A DNA stretch of 64,000 nt from Maritimibacter sp. HL-12 (GCF_900177545.1 NZ_FXBQ01000001.1:868001-932000), one strand, 5' to 3'. Positions 42,831 to 52,167 are shown, counted from the stretch's first letter. Translations and numbers: made by a program. The notes: generated from the sequence alone by a model not told the origin.

Positions 42831-43792
42831 GCGGCGGCCTCCTCGCGGGCACGCCAGCAGGCGGCTTCGTGGCGGGGGGCCAGCCTCTCCATCGGCGGTT
42901 GACGTTGGCAATCTGGCCCCGCCATTGGACAGCGCGGGTGAAAGGCGCAGCCGCCGGGACGGTTGCCGATGGAGGGCGGCGCGCCCTCGATCACCGGCAG
43001 ACGGTCCGGCGCGGTCGAGGTCGAAGGCACTGCCGCCAGCAGCGCGCGGGTATACGGGTGTCGCGGATTGCTGAAGATTTCTCGCACCGGCCCGGTTTCC
43101 ACGATCCGGCCCGCATACATCACGGCGACACGATCGCAGATGCGTGCGACCACGCCGAAATCGTGGGTAACGAACAGCATCGCCATTCCGTGGGCCCCTT
43201 GAAGTGCACGCAGCAGTTCAAGGAACTGATACTGGATGGTGGCATCGAGCGCGGTGGTCGGCTCATCGCAGATGATCAGCCGCGGCTCCTGCGCCAACCC
43301 GATGGCCGATACCACGCGCTGCCGCATCCCGCCCGACATCTGGTGCGGGTAGGACCGCAGCCGCTCGGCAGGTGACGGGATTCTAACCTCGGCCAGCGCG
43401 GCCTCGGCCGCTTGCATCAGGTCGCTGCGCCCCGCGCGGCGCAGCGCCTCGGTCAGTTGCGAACCAATCGAAAAGACCGGGTTCAGCGAGGCCATGGGAT
43501 CCTGGAGGATCATGGAGATCTCGGCCCCGCGCAACGCGCGCAGATCCCGCCCCCGCATCGTCAGGATATCGCGCCCGTCCCACAGGATCTCCCCGCTGGT
43601 CCCTTCGGCAAGGCGCGGCGGCGTCAGGCGCAGCACCGACATGCCCAACGTCGATTTGCCCGACCCGCTTTCGCCGACAAGACCGAGCGTTTCGCCCGGC
43701 ATGACATCGAGCGAAACCTCTTCGAGGATCGTTGGCGCAAGTGCATCGCGCCCCAGTCGAACAGTGAGATTTCGGATGGATAGAAGGGTCAT
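42827..43792 (-). CDS. Oligopeptide-type ABC transporter ATP-binding protein (OppD-like)
   Basis: A 321-residue ATPase with Walker [10 protein letters not shown], signature [16 protein letters not shown], Walker B LIICDEP with D-loop TALD, switch [11 protein letters not shown] and a [15 protein letters not shown] tail. The GMRQR form marks it as the D-type subunit. It is coupled to the permease gene by a 4-bp overlap. Confidence 0.93.
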   Translation of the reverse strand: MTLLSIRNLTVRLGRDALAPTILEEVSLDVMPGETLGLVGESGSGKSTLGMSVLRLTPPRLAEGTSGEILWDGRDILTMRGRDLRALRGAEISMILQDPMASLNPVFSIGSQLTEALRRAGRSDLMQAAEAALAEVRIPSPAERLRSYPHQMSGGMRQRVVSAIGLAQEPRLIICDEPTTALDATIQYQFLELLRALQGAHGMAMLFVTHDFGVVARICDRVAVMYAGRIVETGPVREIFSNPRHPYTRALLAAVPSTSTAPDRLPVIEGAPPSIGNRPGGCAFHPRCPMAGPDCQRQPPMERLAPRHEAACWRAREEAAA

Positions 43793-44619
43793 GCCGTGCG
43801 CCCCCTGAGCGCGGGATTGATGCGATCCGTCAGCGCGTCACCGACGATATTGACTGCCATCACGACCAGCAGGATCGCGATGCCGGGGAACAGCGATACC
43901 CACCATGCGGTGACAACATATGACCTTCCGTCGGCCACCATGGATCCCCATGACGGGTTCGGCGGCGGCACGCCTACCCCGAGGAAGGAGAGCGACGCCT
44001 CCAGAACGATCACCACGCCAACCTGTAGCGTCGCCACGACGATCAGGGCGGGCGCGATATTGGGCAGGATATGCCGCGCGATGATCCGCACGTGGCCCAG
44101 ACCGGATGTGCGGGCGAGATCGACGTAGTCCTCGTTCTTCACGCGCAACGTCTCGCCTCGCGCCATGCGGGCATATTGCGACCAGAGCACGAGGCTGATC
44201 ACCAGCACGATATTCCCGAAGGACGGCCCCGAGACGGCACCGACCAGCAGCGCAAGCAGAATGACGGGCAGCGAAAGGGCAAGGTCAACGAGCCGCATCA
44301 GGACACGGTCGAGCCAGCCACCGACATAGCCCGACAGCATGCCGAGCGCGGTTCCGATGCTGCCCGCGATGGCAATGACGACGACACAGACAGTGAGCGA
44401 GATCCGCGCGCCGGAAACGATCCGGGCCAGCATATCGCGGCCCAGCCGGTCGGTGCCGAGCAGATGCTCCGACGTTCCACCTGCCCAAAGCGGCGGCTCC
44501 AGCCGCGCACGCAGGCTCCCTTTCAACGGGTCGTGCTCGACAAGATAAGGGCCGAAGACCGCCGTCAGGACGAAGAGCGCGAGCAGGACAAGCGCGGCGC
44601 GGAAAGTGACGTTTTGCAT
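43789..44619 (-). CDS. Oligopeptide-type ABC transporter permease (OppC-like)
   Basis: A 276-residue permease with the OppC-type LLGTDRLGRDMLARIVSGAR loop, about six transmembrane helices, and the VDLARTSGLGHVRIIARHIL ATPase-coupling region. The WGSMVADGRSYVVTAWWVSL segment near the C-terminus is typical. Its ATG shares one base with the OppB-like stop (TGATG). Confidence 0.93.
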   Translation of the reverse strand: MQNVTFRAALVLLALFVLTAVFGPYLVEHDPLKGSLRARLEPPLWAGGTSEHLLGTDRLGRDMLARIVSGARISLTVCVVVIAIAGSIGTALGMLSGYVGGWLDRVLMRLVDLALSLPVILLALLVGAVSGPSFGNIVLVISLVLWSQYARMARGETLRVKNEDYVDLARTSGLGHVRIIARHILPNIAPALIVVATLQVGVVIVLEASLSFLGVGVPPPNPSWGSMVADGRSYVVTAWWVSLFPGIAILLVVMAVNIVGDALTDRINPALRGRTA

Positions 44620-45551
44620 CAGCCGCGATCCCTCATGCGTGGGTCGATGGCGAGATAGAGCATATCGACGCAGAAATTGGCGAGGATGAATGAGGCGGTA
44701 ATGACCAGCACGACGGTCTGGATCACCGGGAAATCGCGCGAGACGATGCTCTCATACGCAAGCCGCCCGATCCCGGGCCAGGCAAAAACGGTTTCGACCA
44801 CCACCGCGCCGGTGATCATCGTCGCGAAGAATGCGCCCATGAAGGTCACGACCGGAATGAGGCTGTTCGACAGCGCGTGCTTGAGGATCACCGTGGCCTC
44901 CGGAAGACCCTTGATCCGCGCGAGCTTGATGTATTCCGAGCCCAGCGCATCGAGCATCGAAGCCCGCACCAGCCGGGTCACGGCGGCGAGGGTGAAGGTT
45001 CCCATCGTCAGCGCGGGCAGGATGTAATGCGCGGTCGTCCCATAGCCCGAGGTCGGCAACCAGCCCCATTGCACGGCCACGATGTAGATCAGAACGATGC
45101 CAAGCCAAAAGGCCGGGACCGACTGGCCCAGCAGCGCCACGATCCGCACCAACAAATCCACGGCACTGCCGCGCGTTATGGCGGCAAGCACCCCCATGGC
45201 TATACCGGTCACCAGGGTGAAGCCAAGCGCCACGCCGGCCAACGACAGCGAGGCTGGCAAACGGTCCAGCACCAGTTCCAGTGCGTCGCGTCGGCCCGCA
45301 GCGACCGATTGCCCGAAATCCCCGGTCAGCGCATTGCCCAGGAAGGAGATGTATTGCTCCCACAGCGGACGGTCGAGACGAAGCTGCGCGATCAGCAGGT
45401 CACGGTCTTCGGCCGTGGCACCATCGCCCAGCAGCAGCGCCACCGGATCGCCGGTGACGCGGCTCAACAAGAAGATTGCGAGGCTCATCAGCAGAAGCGC
45501 GGCAAGCGCCTCGGCCAGACGGCCCATGATCAGGCGAGTCATTCGGTGCAT
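44619..45551 (-). CDS. Oligopeptide-type ABC transporter permease (OppB-like)
   Basis: A 310-residue permease with SRVTGDPVALLLGDGATAED after helix one, EYIKLARIKGLPEATVILKH as the coupling region, and ETVFAWPGIGRLAYESIVSR near the C-terminus, all standard for the OppB/DppB type. It follows the binding-protein gene after a 52-bp interval that contains a GC-rich stem-loop. Confidence 0.93.
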   Translation of the reverse strand: MHRMTRLIMGRLAEALAALLLMSLAIFLLSRVTGDPVALLLGDGATAEDRDLLIAQLRLDRPLWEQYISFLGNALTGDFGQSVAAGRRDALELVLDRLPASLSLAGVALGFTLVTGIAMGVLAAITRGSAVDLLVRIVALLGQSVPAFWLGIVLIYIVAVQWGWLPTSGYGTTAHYILPALTMGTFTLAAVTRLVRASMLDALGSEYIKLARIKGLPEATVILKHALSNSLIPVVTFMGAFFATMITGAVVVETVFAWPGIGRLAYESIVSRDFPVIQTVVLVITASFILANFCVDMLYLAIDPRMRDRG

Positions 45552-45573
45552 TCCAAAGAGTCAAGGTTGAGGC

Positions 45574-45596
45574 GGGCGGGACGCGACGCCCCGCCC
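45574..45596. promoter_or_regulatory. GC-rich stem-loop between binding-protein and permease genes
   Basis: GGGCGGG-N9-CCCGCCC is a perfect 7-bp stem just after the binding-protein stop. Such hairpins without a T tract commonly stabilise the upstream mRNA or attenuate transcription, so that binding protein is made in excess over permease. Confidence 0.6.
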
Positions 45597-45603
45597 TGCG
45601 TGA

Positions 45604-47163
45604 TCACTGGGCCTTTCCGGCCCGATCGAAGTTGTAGACATAGGAGGTGTCGATCGACCAATCGCTTACATCTGCCCCTACACCGTAAGGCTCGTTGGCA
45701 AGCACCATGAAGATCGCCCCGGCCTCGTCGCGGATATACTGCCCGATATCGGTCAGTTTCTCCCGCCGTTCGGCGCGGTCGGTCTCGGCCGCAAGGCTCG
45801 CCAGCTTGGCCTCCAGCTCATCGGAGGTGAAGGAGGCGAACAGCGACCGCTCGGAGAACCCTGCCTCCACCCCGTTCTCGGGGTTGGGGAAGGGAAAGCC
45901 CCGATGCGTCATGGCGAAGTCGAGCTTGCCACCGCCGGTCCATTCCGAACGGACGCTGGGCCAGTCGGTCGGCTCAATGGTGGCGTTGATGCCGACCTCG
46001 GCGAGATAGAGCGCCGCGGCTTCGGCCATCAGCGGCAGCTCTGCGCCGGGCGTGGTGGTGAAGGTTTTTAGCACCATGTCGAACCCGTCCGCATAGCCCG
46101 CCTCGGCCAACAGGTCCCTCGCCTTGTCCGGGTCATAGGGATAGGGCGGCACGCTATCCCACGCGGCGACCGGCGTGTCGCCACTGGCCACGGTGCCCTG
46201 CCCCGCGAAAAGCTCATCGATGATCGTCTGCTTGTCGATGGCATAATTCATCGCCTGCCGCACGCGCTTGTCCGCCCAAGGCAGCTCGGCGTTGAACCGC
46301 TCGGGATCGGACTGCACCACGCCGCCGAGCCGAATGACCGGAGACCACGTCTTCTCCGCCGAGACAATGCGAATGCCTGCCTCTTCCAGGCCCGCGATGC
46401 TGTCAAAGTTCACCGGCGCGATATCCGCCTCGCCTGCGCGTAGCATGGCGACGCGCGTCGCCTCCTCCGGCACGGCGCGGAAGCTGATACGCTCCCACTG
46501 CGGGTCGACACGCCAATGATCGCCATCGCGGCGCACCATGTTGATCTCGGACCCGTCGACCAAACTTTCCAGCACATATGCCCCGGTGCCCACCGGCGGC
46601 GCGGAATCAACCGCTTCGCCCTGAGATTCCGAATAGCTCTTGCAGACGATGCCAAGCTGTTGCGCCTCGCCGAAATACCCGGCATCGAGCAGGAAATCCG
46701 GTGCCGAAAGGTTGACCACCACCGTGCGTTCATCCGGTGTCTCGACCGTGTCGATAATCCGCCGCATGGTCGAGGCCGGGCCGGCGCGGCTGTCCTCGGC
46801 AATCAGCCGTTCGATAGAGTATTTCACGTCTTCCGCCGTGACCGTTCCACAGCTTTCGTCCGAGAACGGCACGCCCTCGCGAAGGGTGAACGTCCATCTC
46901 GTGCCGTCGTTCTCGACCGTCCAGCTCTCGGCAAGTCCGGGCTCGGTATTTCCTTCGGCGTCGAGATAGACGAGGTATTCATAGACCGTGTCGAGGTAGG
47001 TCTTGCGTTGGCCAGACCCACCCCATGGCGTCATCGTCTGTTCAGAAAAGGTTGGCAGCGCGACGACGAGCGTGTCGTCCTCCGACTGCGCCATGACGGG
47101 CAGTGCGACGGCGCAGGCGGCAAGAGCCGCCAGGCTTCCGCGAATAAATCCATGGTCTTGCAT
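45604..47163 (-). CDS. ABC transporter periplasmic substrate-binding protein (SBP_bac_5 family)
   Basis: A 519-residue binding protein with an N-terminal signal (SLAALAACAVALPVMAQ). It has the family signature LDTVYEYLVYLDAEGNTEPG, SWTVENDGTRWTFTLREG, VRQAMNYAIDKQTIIDEL and DPDKARDLLAEAGYADG. It captures the solute for the importer and heads an operon of nine units that continues to the P450 gene. The intracellular enzymes suggest a polycarboxylate or N-acyl/glutamyl compound, but the ligand cannot be read. A GntR regulator is divergent. Confidence 0.93.
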   Translation of the reverse strand: MQDHGFIRGSLAALAACAVALPVMAQSEDDTLVVALPTFSEQTMTPWGGSGQRKTYLDTVYEYLVYLDAEGNTEPGLAESWTVENDGTRWTFTLREGVPFSDESCGTVTAEDVKYSIERLIAEDSRAGPASTMRRIIDTVETPDERTVVVNLSAPDFLLDAGYFGEAQQLGIVCKSYSESQGEAVDSAPPVGTGAYVLESLVDGSEINMVRRDGDHWRVDPQWERISFRAVPEEATRVAMLRAGEADIAPVNFDSIAGLEEAGIRIVSAEKTWSPVIRLGGVVQSDPERFNAELPWADKRVRQAMNYAIDKQTIIDELFAGQGTVASGDTPVAAWDSVPPYPYDPDKARDLLAEAGYADGFDMVLKTFTTTPGAELPLMAEAAALYLAEVGINATIEPTDWPSVRSEWTGGGKLDFAMTHRGFPFPNPENGVEAGFSERSLFASFTSDELEAKLASLAAETDRAERREKLTDIGQYIRDEAGAIFMVLANEPYGVGADVSDWSIDTSYVYNFDRAGKAQ

Positions 47164-47210
47164 CGTTTCCTCCCTGTTGATGCGCGCATGTTTGTTTTTT
47201 GTTTTCCAAA

Positions 47211-47227
47211 AGTTTCATTTGGAAACT
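47211..47227. promoter_or_regulatory. Inverted repeat in the divergent promoter region
   Basis: AGTTTC-ATTTG-GAAACT is a perfect 6-5-6 repeat, 48 bp from the binding-protein start. A further GGAAACTT half-site follows near 47252. It lies in an AT-rich stretch that probably holds the importer promoter. Confidence 0.5.
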
Positions 47228-47283
47228 GTATTTCTGTCAACAATTCTTTTAGGAAACTTGCCTGAGAGGCGGATATCTGGCCA

Positions 47284-47297
47284 TTTTGTCGACAAAA
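47284..47297. promoter_or_regulatory. Perfect palindrome, probable GntR operator
   Basis: TTTTGTCGACAAAA is a 14-bp perfect palindrome ending 13 bp before the GntR gene start, overlapping the area of its ribosome-binding site. TTGT-N2-ACAA is the typical core of FadR-subfamily GntR operators, so autorepression is likely. Confidence 0.7.
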
Positions 47298-47310
47298 GAA
47301 GGATACGACC

Positions 47311-47982
47311 ATGCAAGAGATCGGCACACCTCACCCGTCGAACACCACGGAAGACATCGTCGCGACGCTGAAATCGCGAATCTTCTCGGGCGAACTGCGG
47401 CCGGGGACTCGCTTGATCGAAACCGAACTCTCCAAGGCTTTCGATGTCGGACGGGGTCGCATCCGCGAGGCGTTTCGCGTTCTTGTTGGCGAGGGACACC
47501 TGGAATCCCTCGCAAACCGCGGCGTCGCGGTGCGCCGCTACACCCGGGCTGAACTTCTCGACATGGGCCGGGTCCGCGAGGTGTTGGAAAGCCTCGCCGC
47601 CCGCCTTGCCGCCGAGAAGCCCTTGACCGACGAGCGGCGCACCGCCCTGCGCGAGGCGCAGGAGCGGATGGACGCCGCGGAGGCCGCGCAAGACCTCGAG
47701 ACCTACAGCCGCGAGAACCGCGCCTATCACACCCTGATCGAAACCATCGCCGACAACGCGCATCTGGCCGACCTGATCGAACGGGTGCGCATTCCCTATC
47801 TTGGGCTACGCCTGCCCCGGATATTCGAGATCGAACAGATGCGGCAATCGAACGAGGGCCATCGGTTCGTCACCTACGCGATCCTCGCAGGGGCTCAGGA
47901 CGTCGCCGAAGCCGCGATGCGCAGCCACATTCGCGCTGGAAACACGCACACGGCGGCCCTGCCCGACGATGTCTTCGACTGA
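47311..47982 (+). CDS. GntR-family regulator (FadR subfamily, FCD domain)
   Basis: A 223-residue protein. The winged helix at residues 10-75 reads SGELRPGTRLIETELSKAFD and ends GRGRIREAFRVLVGEGHL. The all-helical FCD domain has the metal/ligand histidines in RAYHTLIETIADN and near AMRSHIRAGN. Such regulators usually repress catabolic operons and respond to the organic acid being degraded. It is divergent from the ABC/CapA/PrpD/P450 operon with two palindromes in between. Confidence 0.92.
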   Translation: MQEIGTPHPSNTTEDIVATLKSRIFSGELRPGTRLIETELSKAFDVGRGRIREAFRVLVGEGHLESLANRGVAVRRYTRAELLDMGRVREVLESLAARLAAEKPLTDERRTALREAQERMDAAEAAQDLETYSRENRAYHTLIETIADNAHLADLIERVRIPYLGLRLPRIFEIEQMRQSNEGHRFVTYAILAGAQDVAEAAMRSHIRAGNTHTAALPDDVFD

Positions 47983-47983
47983 G

Positions 47984-49141
47984 TCAACCGGCATCCGCAG
48001 AGATCCCGAGCGCCTCCAGCACCTCGGCGGTATCCGCCCCGAGCCCCGGTGCGACCTGGTCGACACCCGGCCCGTCGTGATCAAAGCGGAACCCCGCATT
48101 CAGAACCCGTGAGCCATCGCCAAGATCGAGGAACAGGCCGCGCTGTTGAAGTTGGTCCATCTCGATCGCCTCGGCCAGCGGCCGCACCTTGCCCGCAGGC
48201 ACCCCGGCCGCAGCCAGGGCTGCCTCCCAGTCCGTGGCGCTGCGCGCGGCAAAGCGCTCGACAAGCAGGGCCCGCAGCGCCGAGTCATGGGTCATGCGCG
48301 CCTCCGGCGTGGCAAAGCGTGCGTCCTCGAGCAACTCCGCGCAGCCCAGGGTTCTGAACAAGCGGGCTACCTGAACCTGCTGCACCGCGCCGATGGTGAT
48401 CTCCCCTTCGGCCGTGGGAAACGTGTCTGCCGTGGGTGCGCCGGAAAAGCCCCGGTTGCCAGCCCGCACCGGTTGCTGACCCGTCAGGATCATCGGCATC
48501 ACAACCGAGCTCATCATCACCATTGTCGCATCCAGCATCGACACGTCGATCACCTGCCCGCGCCGCTGCGGATCACGCTCGCGCTGCAGGACTGCCGAGA
48601 GAATCGCGAAGGCGGAGAGCAGCGCCGAATAGGTATCAACGATGGGAAAGCCGATGCGTTCCGCCGGTTCGCCCTCCTGCCCGGACAACAGCATCAGGCC
48701 AGACACACTCTGGATCACCTGGTCGATGGCGGGAAAATCGCGCATCGGCCCGCCCTGCCCGAAGCCCGACACCGAGCAGCAGATCAGTGACGGATGCGCG
48801 TGGATCAATGTCTCGACCCCCAGCCCCAGCCGGTCCGCGACGCCGGGGCGGAAATTCTCGACGAAAACATCTGCCGAGGCGACCAGCCCCCGCGCAGCGG
48901 CGCGCCCGGTCTCGGACTTGAGGTCCAGCACCACGGATTTCTTGCCCGCGTTGGCCCCCACGAAAGGCTCCGCCATCCCGCGTCGCGCCGGATCACGGGT
49001 GTAGAACCGCATCGGATCACCGGCGGGCGGCTCGACCTTGATGACCTCCGCCCCCAGCAGATTCAGGAACTGCGTTGCCAGCGGACCAGCGATGACGTGG
49101 CTGAAATCTGCCACGCGGATCCCCTCGAGCGGTTTCGCCAT
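47984..49141 (-). CDS. CaiB/BaiF (type III) CoA transferase
   Basis: A 385-residue CoA transferase with GIRVADFSHVIAGPLATQ, LGAEVIKVEPPAGDPMR, GKKSVVLDLKSE and the IDVSMLDAT motif that keeps the catalytic Asp. It stands alone on the minus strand, convergent with the GntR gene (1 bp between the stop codons) and 88 bp downstream of the MarR gene stop, so it may be read together with marR. It could serve either neighbouring pathway. Confidence 0.9.
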   Translation of the reverse strand: MAKPLEGIRVADFSHVIAGPLATQFLNLLGAEVIKVEPPAGDPMRFYTRDPARRGMAEPFVGANAGKKSVVLDLKSETGRAAARGLVASADVFVENFRPGVADRLGLGVETLIHAHPSLICCSVSGFGQGGPMRDFPAIDQVIQSVSGLMLLSGQEGEPAERIGFPIVDTYSALLSAFAILSAVLQRERDPQRRGQVIDVSMLDATMVMMSSVVMPMILTGQQPVRAGNRGFSGAPTADTFPTAEGEITIGAVQQVQVARLFRTLGCAELLEDARFATPEARMTHDSALRALLVERFAARSATDWEAALAAAGVPAGKVRPLAEAIEMDQLQQRGLFLDLGDGSRVLNAGFRFDHDGPGVDQVAPGLGADTAEVLEALGISADAG

Positions 49142-49229
49142 GCCATTCTCCTCAGCCTGTCAACCGGCCCGAAACACGACCGCGCCAACACCAATTTGGT
49201 TTCAAAGAGAAACCGTTTGTCAAAGGCTG

Positions 49230-49721
49230 TCAAGGGTCCAGACGATTCGACGGGTCTCTCCTGCCCGAAGCGGAGTCGATCAGCCGCCACAGAAGTTCGA
49301 ACAATAGCGCACGCTCGGCCTGTGACAGCGGCGCGAGCAGTTCTTCCTGCATCCGCGACATGTCGAGACGCATCCGACCGACCCGTGCCGCACCCGCCTC
49401 GGTCAGGTAAAGGGCGTTGAGCCGTTTGTCCGTAGCTTCCTTCCTGCGCTCGATCAGCCCCACGCACTCAAGCTCGTTGACCAGCTTGGTCAGGGCGGAT
49501 TTGCGAAGCACGATGGCTTGGGCCAGGTCCTTTTGACTCAAACCCGGATTGATCGCGATCAGGTTCAGAACCGCCACCTCACCACCGGCCACCTCGTGCT
49601 TGGTGAAGAACTCTTCGTTGCGTTCGAGTATTCTTGATCGGAGAATGCGCGTGACAAAGGAAATGTCGGAATAGAGGTGGCCAAGGTCGAGCCTGCCTTC
49701 GGGTTCTTCTTCATACTCCAT
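49230..49721 (-). CDS. MarR-family transcriptional regulator
   Basis: A 163-residue MarR protein. The winged helix is LSQKDLAQAIVLRKSALTKL, with wing ERRKEATDKRLNALYLTEAG, and helices at both ends form the dimer interface. I use the ATG at 49721, six codons' worth closer to the ribosome-binding GGA than the alternative at 49727. It is divergent from the dehydratase-like/CoA-transferase/TRAP operon, so aromatic or acyl-CoA intermediates of that pathway are likely effectors (family inference). Confidence 0.88.
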   Translation of the reverse strand: MEYEEEPEGRLDLGHLYSDISFVTRILRSRILERNEEFFTKHEVAGGEVAVLNLIAINPGLSQKDLAQAIVLRKSALTKLVNELECVGLIERRKEATDKRLNALYLTEAGAARVGRMRLDMSRMQEELLAPLSQAERALLFELLWRLIDSASGRRDPSNRLDP

Positions 49722-49771
49722 GGCCATCCTGTCCCCATGTTTTCCATTCGCTATGCCGAATGTCTCCCACT

Positions 49772-49792
49772 TGTCAAATATGGGTGTTGACA
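49772..49792. promoter_or_regulatory. Inverted repeat, candidate MarR operator
   Basis: TGTCAA-N9-TTGACA is a perfect repeat in the 134-bp interval between marR and the dehydratase-like operon. The right arm is also a consensus -35 hexamer for the operon, so a bound repressor would block the promoter. Confidence 0.55.
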
Positions 49793-49855
49793 GGATCTAA
49801 AAAAGGTTTCCATGATGAACCAAATGAAACGGACACCAACGCAGGGGAGGGCGCG

Positions 49856-50923
49856 GTGCCAGTTCATGCCACGTTGCAACAAGCCTTTGCCGAACGCGCC
49901 GATGGCGTGCAAGCTGATGGCGCCCCGCTGGTAGGCGTCTTTGGCGAAGGCGTTCCCCTGCCCCTCGTCGCTGCGCTCGGCGGACTCGCGGTCGATGTCA
50001 AGGCACCGCCGCTGTCGGACGAGACGGAAGGTCCGTATTCCGATCTTGTCGCGTCGGTTACCGAACCCTTCCTCGATCCCTTCACCACCCGCTTCCTGCA
50101 CCGCTTCGCGGCCGGCGCGTTCGACAGGTTCGCCACGCTGCTTTTCGCGCGTGACGACGTGGCCGCGCTGGCTGCCTATCAATACGCGCTGGAATTGCGC
50201 CGGCAGGGTCGGGTTCCCGGTGCCGCTCCGCGACTTCACCTTTGGAATCTGCTGCACACCGACAGCATTCCCGCCGAAACCTTCAACCGACATGAACTCG
50301 AGCGGCTCGTCTCGCATCTGGAGGAGACCCTTGCGACCCGGTTGGACCATGACCGGCTGTCCGAGGCCATCGAGGCCGAGAAGAGGCGTAGCGCGGCGCT
50401 CGATGCGCTCCCTCCCGGCGGGCGCGACGTATTCATCGCACGCAATGCGGGCCGCTGGATGACCCCCGCGACCCACGCCGCCTTGCTCGACCCGCTGCCG
50501 CGCCCGCGGCCCTCCGGTCCGGCAATCGTGTTGCTGGGAACGGCATGCGATATTCCCCTCCTGCACGACCTCTGCGCCGAATTCGGACAGGTCCGCGCCG
50601 ACATTCAGGACTATGGCCGACGCGCCCCGCAGCCAACTGGCGCCGCCGATCTCCTGCGCGACATCGTCCACGATCCGCTCGCGCCAAGGGCCGCGCCACC
50701 TGCACGCTTCACCCGTGCGCTGCACGACACGATCAAGAGTGCCGATCTGGTCATCGCCAGCCTCGACACCAACGACGATTCCTTCGGCTGGGACTTGCCG
50801 CGTTTGCGCGACGTTGCAACCGCCCGGGGCGCACGGTTCCTGAACCTCGGCTTCCGCCCTTTCCGCCCCGACGAGGCGTGGAGGGCGATGGCCCGCGCAG
50901 GCATCGCGGAGGCGCTCGCATGA
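49856..50923 (+). CDS. 2-Hydroxyacyl-CoA dehydratase-like subunit 1
   Basis: A 355-residue protein of the 2-hydroxyacyl-CoA dehydratase D / benzoyl-CoA reductase subunit family. Recognisable parts are VGVFGEGVPLPLVAALGG at the N-terminus, LHLWNLLHTDS in the middle, and ADLVIASLDTNDDSFGWDLP near the end. In radical dehydratases that last region carries a cluster-binding Cys (KFC-D-type motif), but here it is LDTND. Only two Cys exist in the protein (GTAC and DLC). The start is GTG with GGGGAGGG five bases upstream, because no good ATG lies in this frame after the promoter. It overlaps subunit 2 as ATGA. Confidence 0.72.
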   Translation: MPVHATLQQAFAERADGVQADGAPLVGVFGEGVPLPLVAALGGLAVDVKAPPLSDETEGPYSDLVASVTEPFLDPFTTRFLHRFAAGAFDRFATLLFARDDVAALAAYQYALELRRQGRVPGAAPRLHLWNLLHTDSIPAETFNRHELERLVSHLEETLATRLDHDRLSEAIEAEKRRSAALDALPPGGRDVFIARNAGRWMTPATHAALLDPLPRPRPSGPAIVLLGTACDIPLLHDLCAEFGQVRADIQDYGRRAPQPTGAADLLRDIVHDPLAPRAAPPARFTRALHDTIKSADLVIASLDTNDDSFGWDLPRLRDVATARGARFLNLGFRPFRPDEAWRAMARAGIAEALA

Positions 50924-52167
50924 CCTGTGCCAACACCGCAACCGCCTTCCAGCGCGACTGGCTCAAGGGCCTGCGAGCGCGCATCACCGATGGGGCCGCG
51001 TTCGCCTTCGTCAACGCCGATACGCCTCACGAGCTGTTTCACTTCATGGACACGCCCATTGTGACAAACCAGTGGTGGTCTGCCGTGATATCTGCAAAGC
51101 AACTGGCACCGCATTATTTCGACCGGATGGAAGGGCTCGGGTTCCATGCCCATCTGCCACGCTATTCCAGCCTGCCTCTGATTGCGCAGATGGAAGGTGA
51201 TTTCGACCGCCAGCCTTGGGGCGGCCTGCCCGCCCCCGCCATCCTTTGCGCAAGGGCGAGTTCGGACGAGCATCCACGCCTTTTCCAGCTTTGGGCCGAA
51301 CTGACCGGCGCCGAACTGCACCTTCTCTCCGCGCCTGCCACGCCGGACCCAACGCCCGACTGGTGGATCCACGCCCGCGAAGACTGGGAAGACTTGTACG
51401 GAACCGCACGGCTGGACCTCATGGTAGCCGAGATGGAGGATCTCATCGCCGCTCTGGAACGTCTTACCGGGCGAGTGTTCGACCACGAGGGTTTTGCTGC
51501 CTACATGGCGCGGATCGACGAACAGGAGCGCGTGCTTGACGAGGTCGCCCAGTTGATCGCCGAGGCCGCTCAATGTCCGATGGGCATCGCCGAGCAGATG
51601 CCCAACGTGATGATTCCGCAATGGCATCGCGGCTCTGACTGGGCGATGAGCCATGTCCGGGCCTTCCGAGACGAGGTGGCCGGACGGATCGGGCGGGGCG
51701 ATGCAATCTGTGAGAACGAACGCATCCGCATGATGTGGATCGGTGCCGGCCTGTGGTTCGACACCTCCTTCTACCGTGCCTTCGAAGAGACGCATGGCGC
51801 GGTCTTTGTCTGGTCGATGTATCTGCCGTTTGCCGCCGATGGCTATATCCGCGCTGATCACGGCGATCCGTTGCGCGCACTGGCCGCACGGGTCTCGGCG
51901 ATGAACGAACAGCTTCATCAACCGCCCTGGGTCAACGAATGGCTCGTCCGGGAAGCGCGGCGCTGGCGCATCGACGTGGCGGTGATGCTGGTGCCGGAAC
52001 ATGACCGATTCTCGGGATACGGATCCTATTTTGCGCGCGAGGCGCTTGTCACGGCGGGCATCAAGGTTGTCGAGGTCCATTCGGACATGGTCGATCCCCG
52101 CGACTGGGATCGCGCCGCCATGGAGGCGCGCGTCAGCGCGGCGCTGGATGAGTTGGAGGCCGGATGA
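50920..52167 (+). CDS. 2-Hydroxyacyl-CoA dehydratase-like subunit 2
   Basis: A 415-residue partner of the same family (HgdB/BcrB-like). It reads AFVNADTPHELFHFMDTPIV near the N-terminus, RIRMMWIGAGLWFDTSFYRA, and GAVFVWSMYLPFAADGY, which are typical of these subunits. The C-terminal segment LVPEHDRFSGYGSYF takes the place of the usual Cys-bearing stretch, so the normal Fe-S ligand set is not evident. Family members remove water from 2-hydroxyacyl-CoA by a one-electron route and require an ATP-driven activator; no activator gene (HgdC/BadF type) is in the window. It is coupled to neighbours by 4-bp overlaps. Confidence 0.75.
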   Translation: MTCANTATAFQRDWLKGLRARITDGAAFAFVNADTPHELFHFMDTPIVTNQWWSAVISAKQLAPHYFDRMEGLGFHAHLPRYSSLPLIAQMEGDFDRQPWGGLPAPAILCARASSDEHPRLFQLWAELTGAELHLLSAPATPDPTPDWWIHAREDWEDLYGTARLDLMVAEMEDLIAALERLTGRVFDHEGFAAYMARIDEQERVLDEVAQLIAEAAQCPMGIAEQMPNVMIPQWHRGSDWAMSHVRAFRDEVAGRIGRGDAICENERIRMMWIGAGLWFDTSFYRAFEETHGAVFVWSMYLPFAADGYIRADHGDPLRALAARVSAMNEQLHQPPWVNEWLVREARRWRIDVAVMLVPEHDRFSGYGSYFAREALVTAGIKVVEVHSDMVDPRDWDRAAMEARVSAALDELEAG

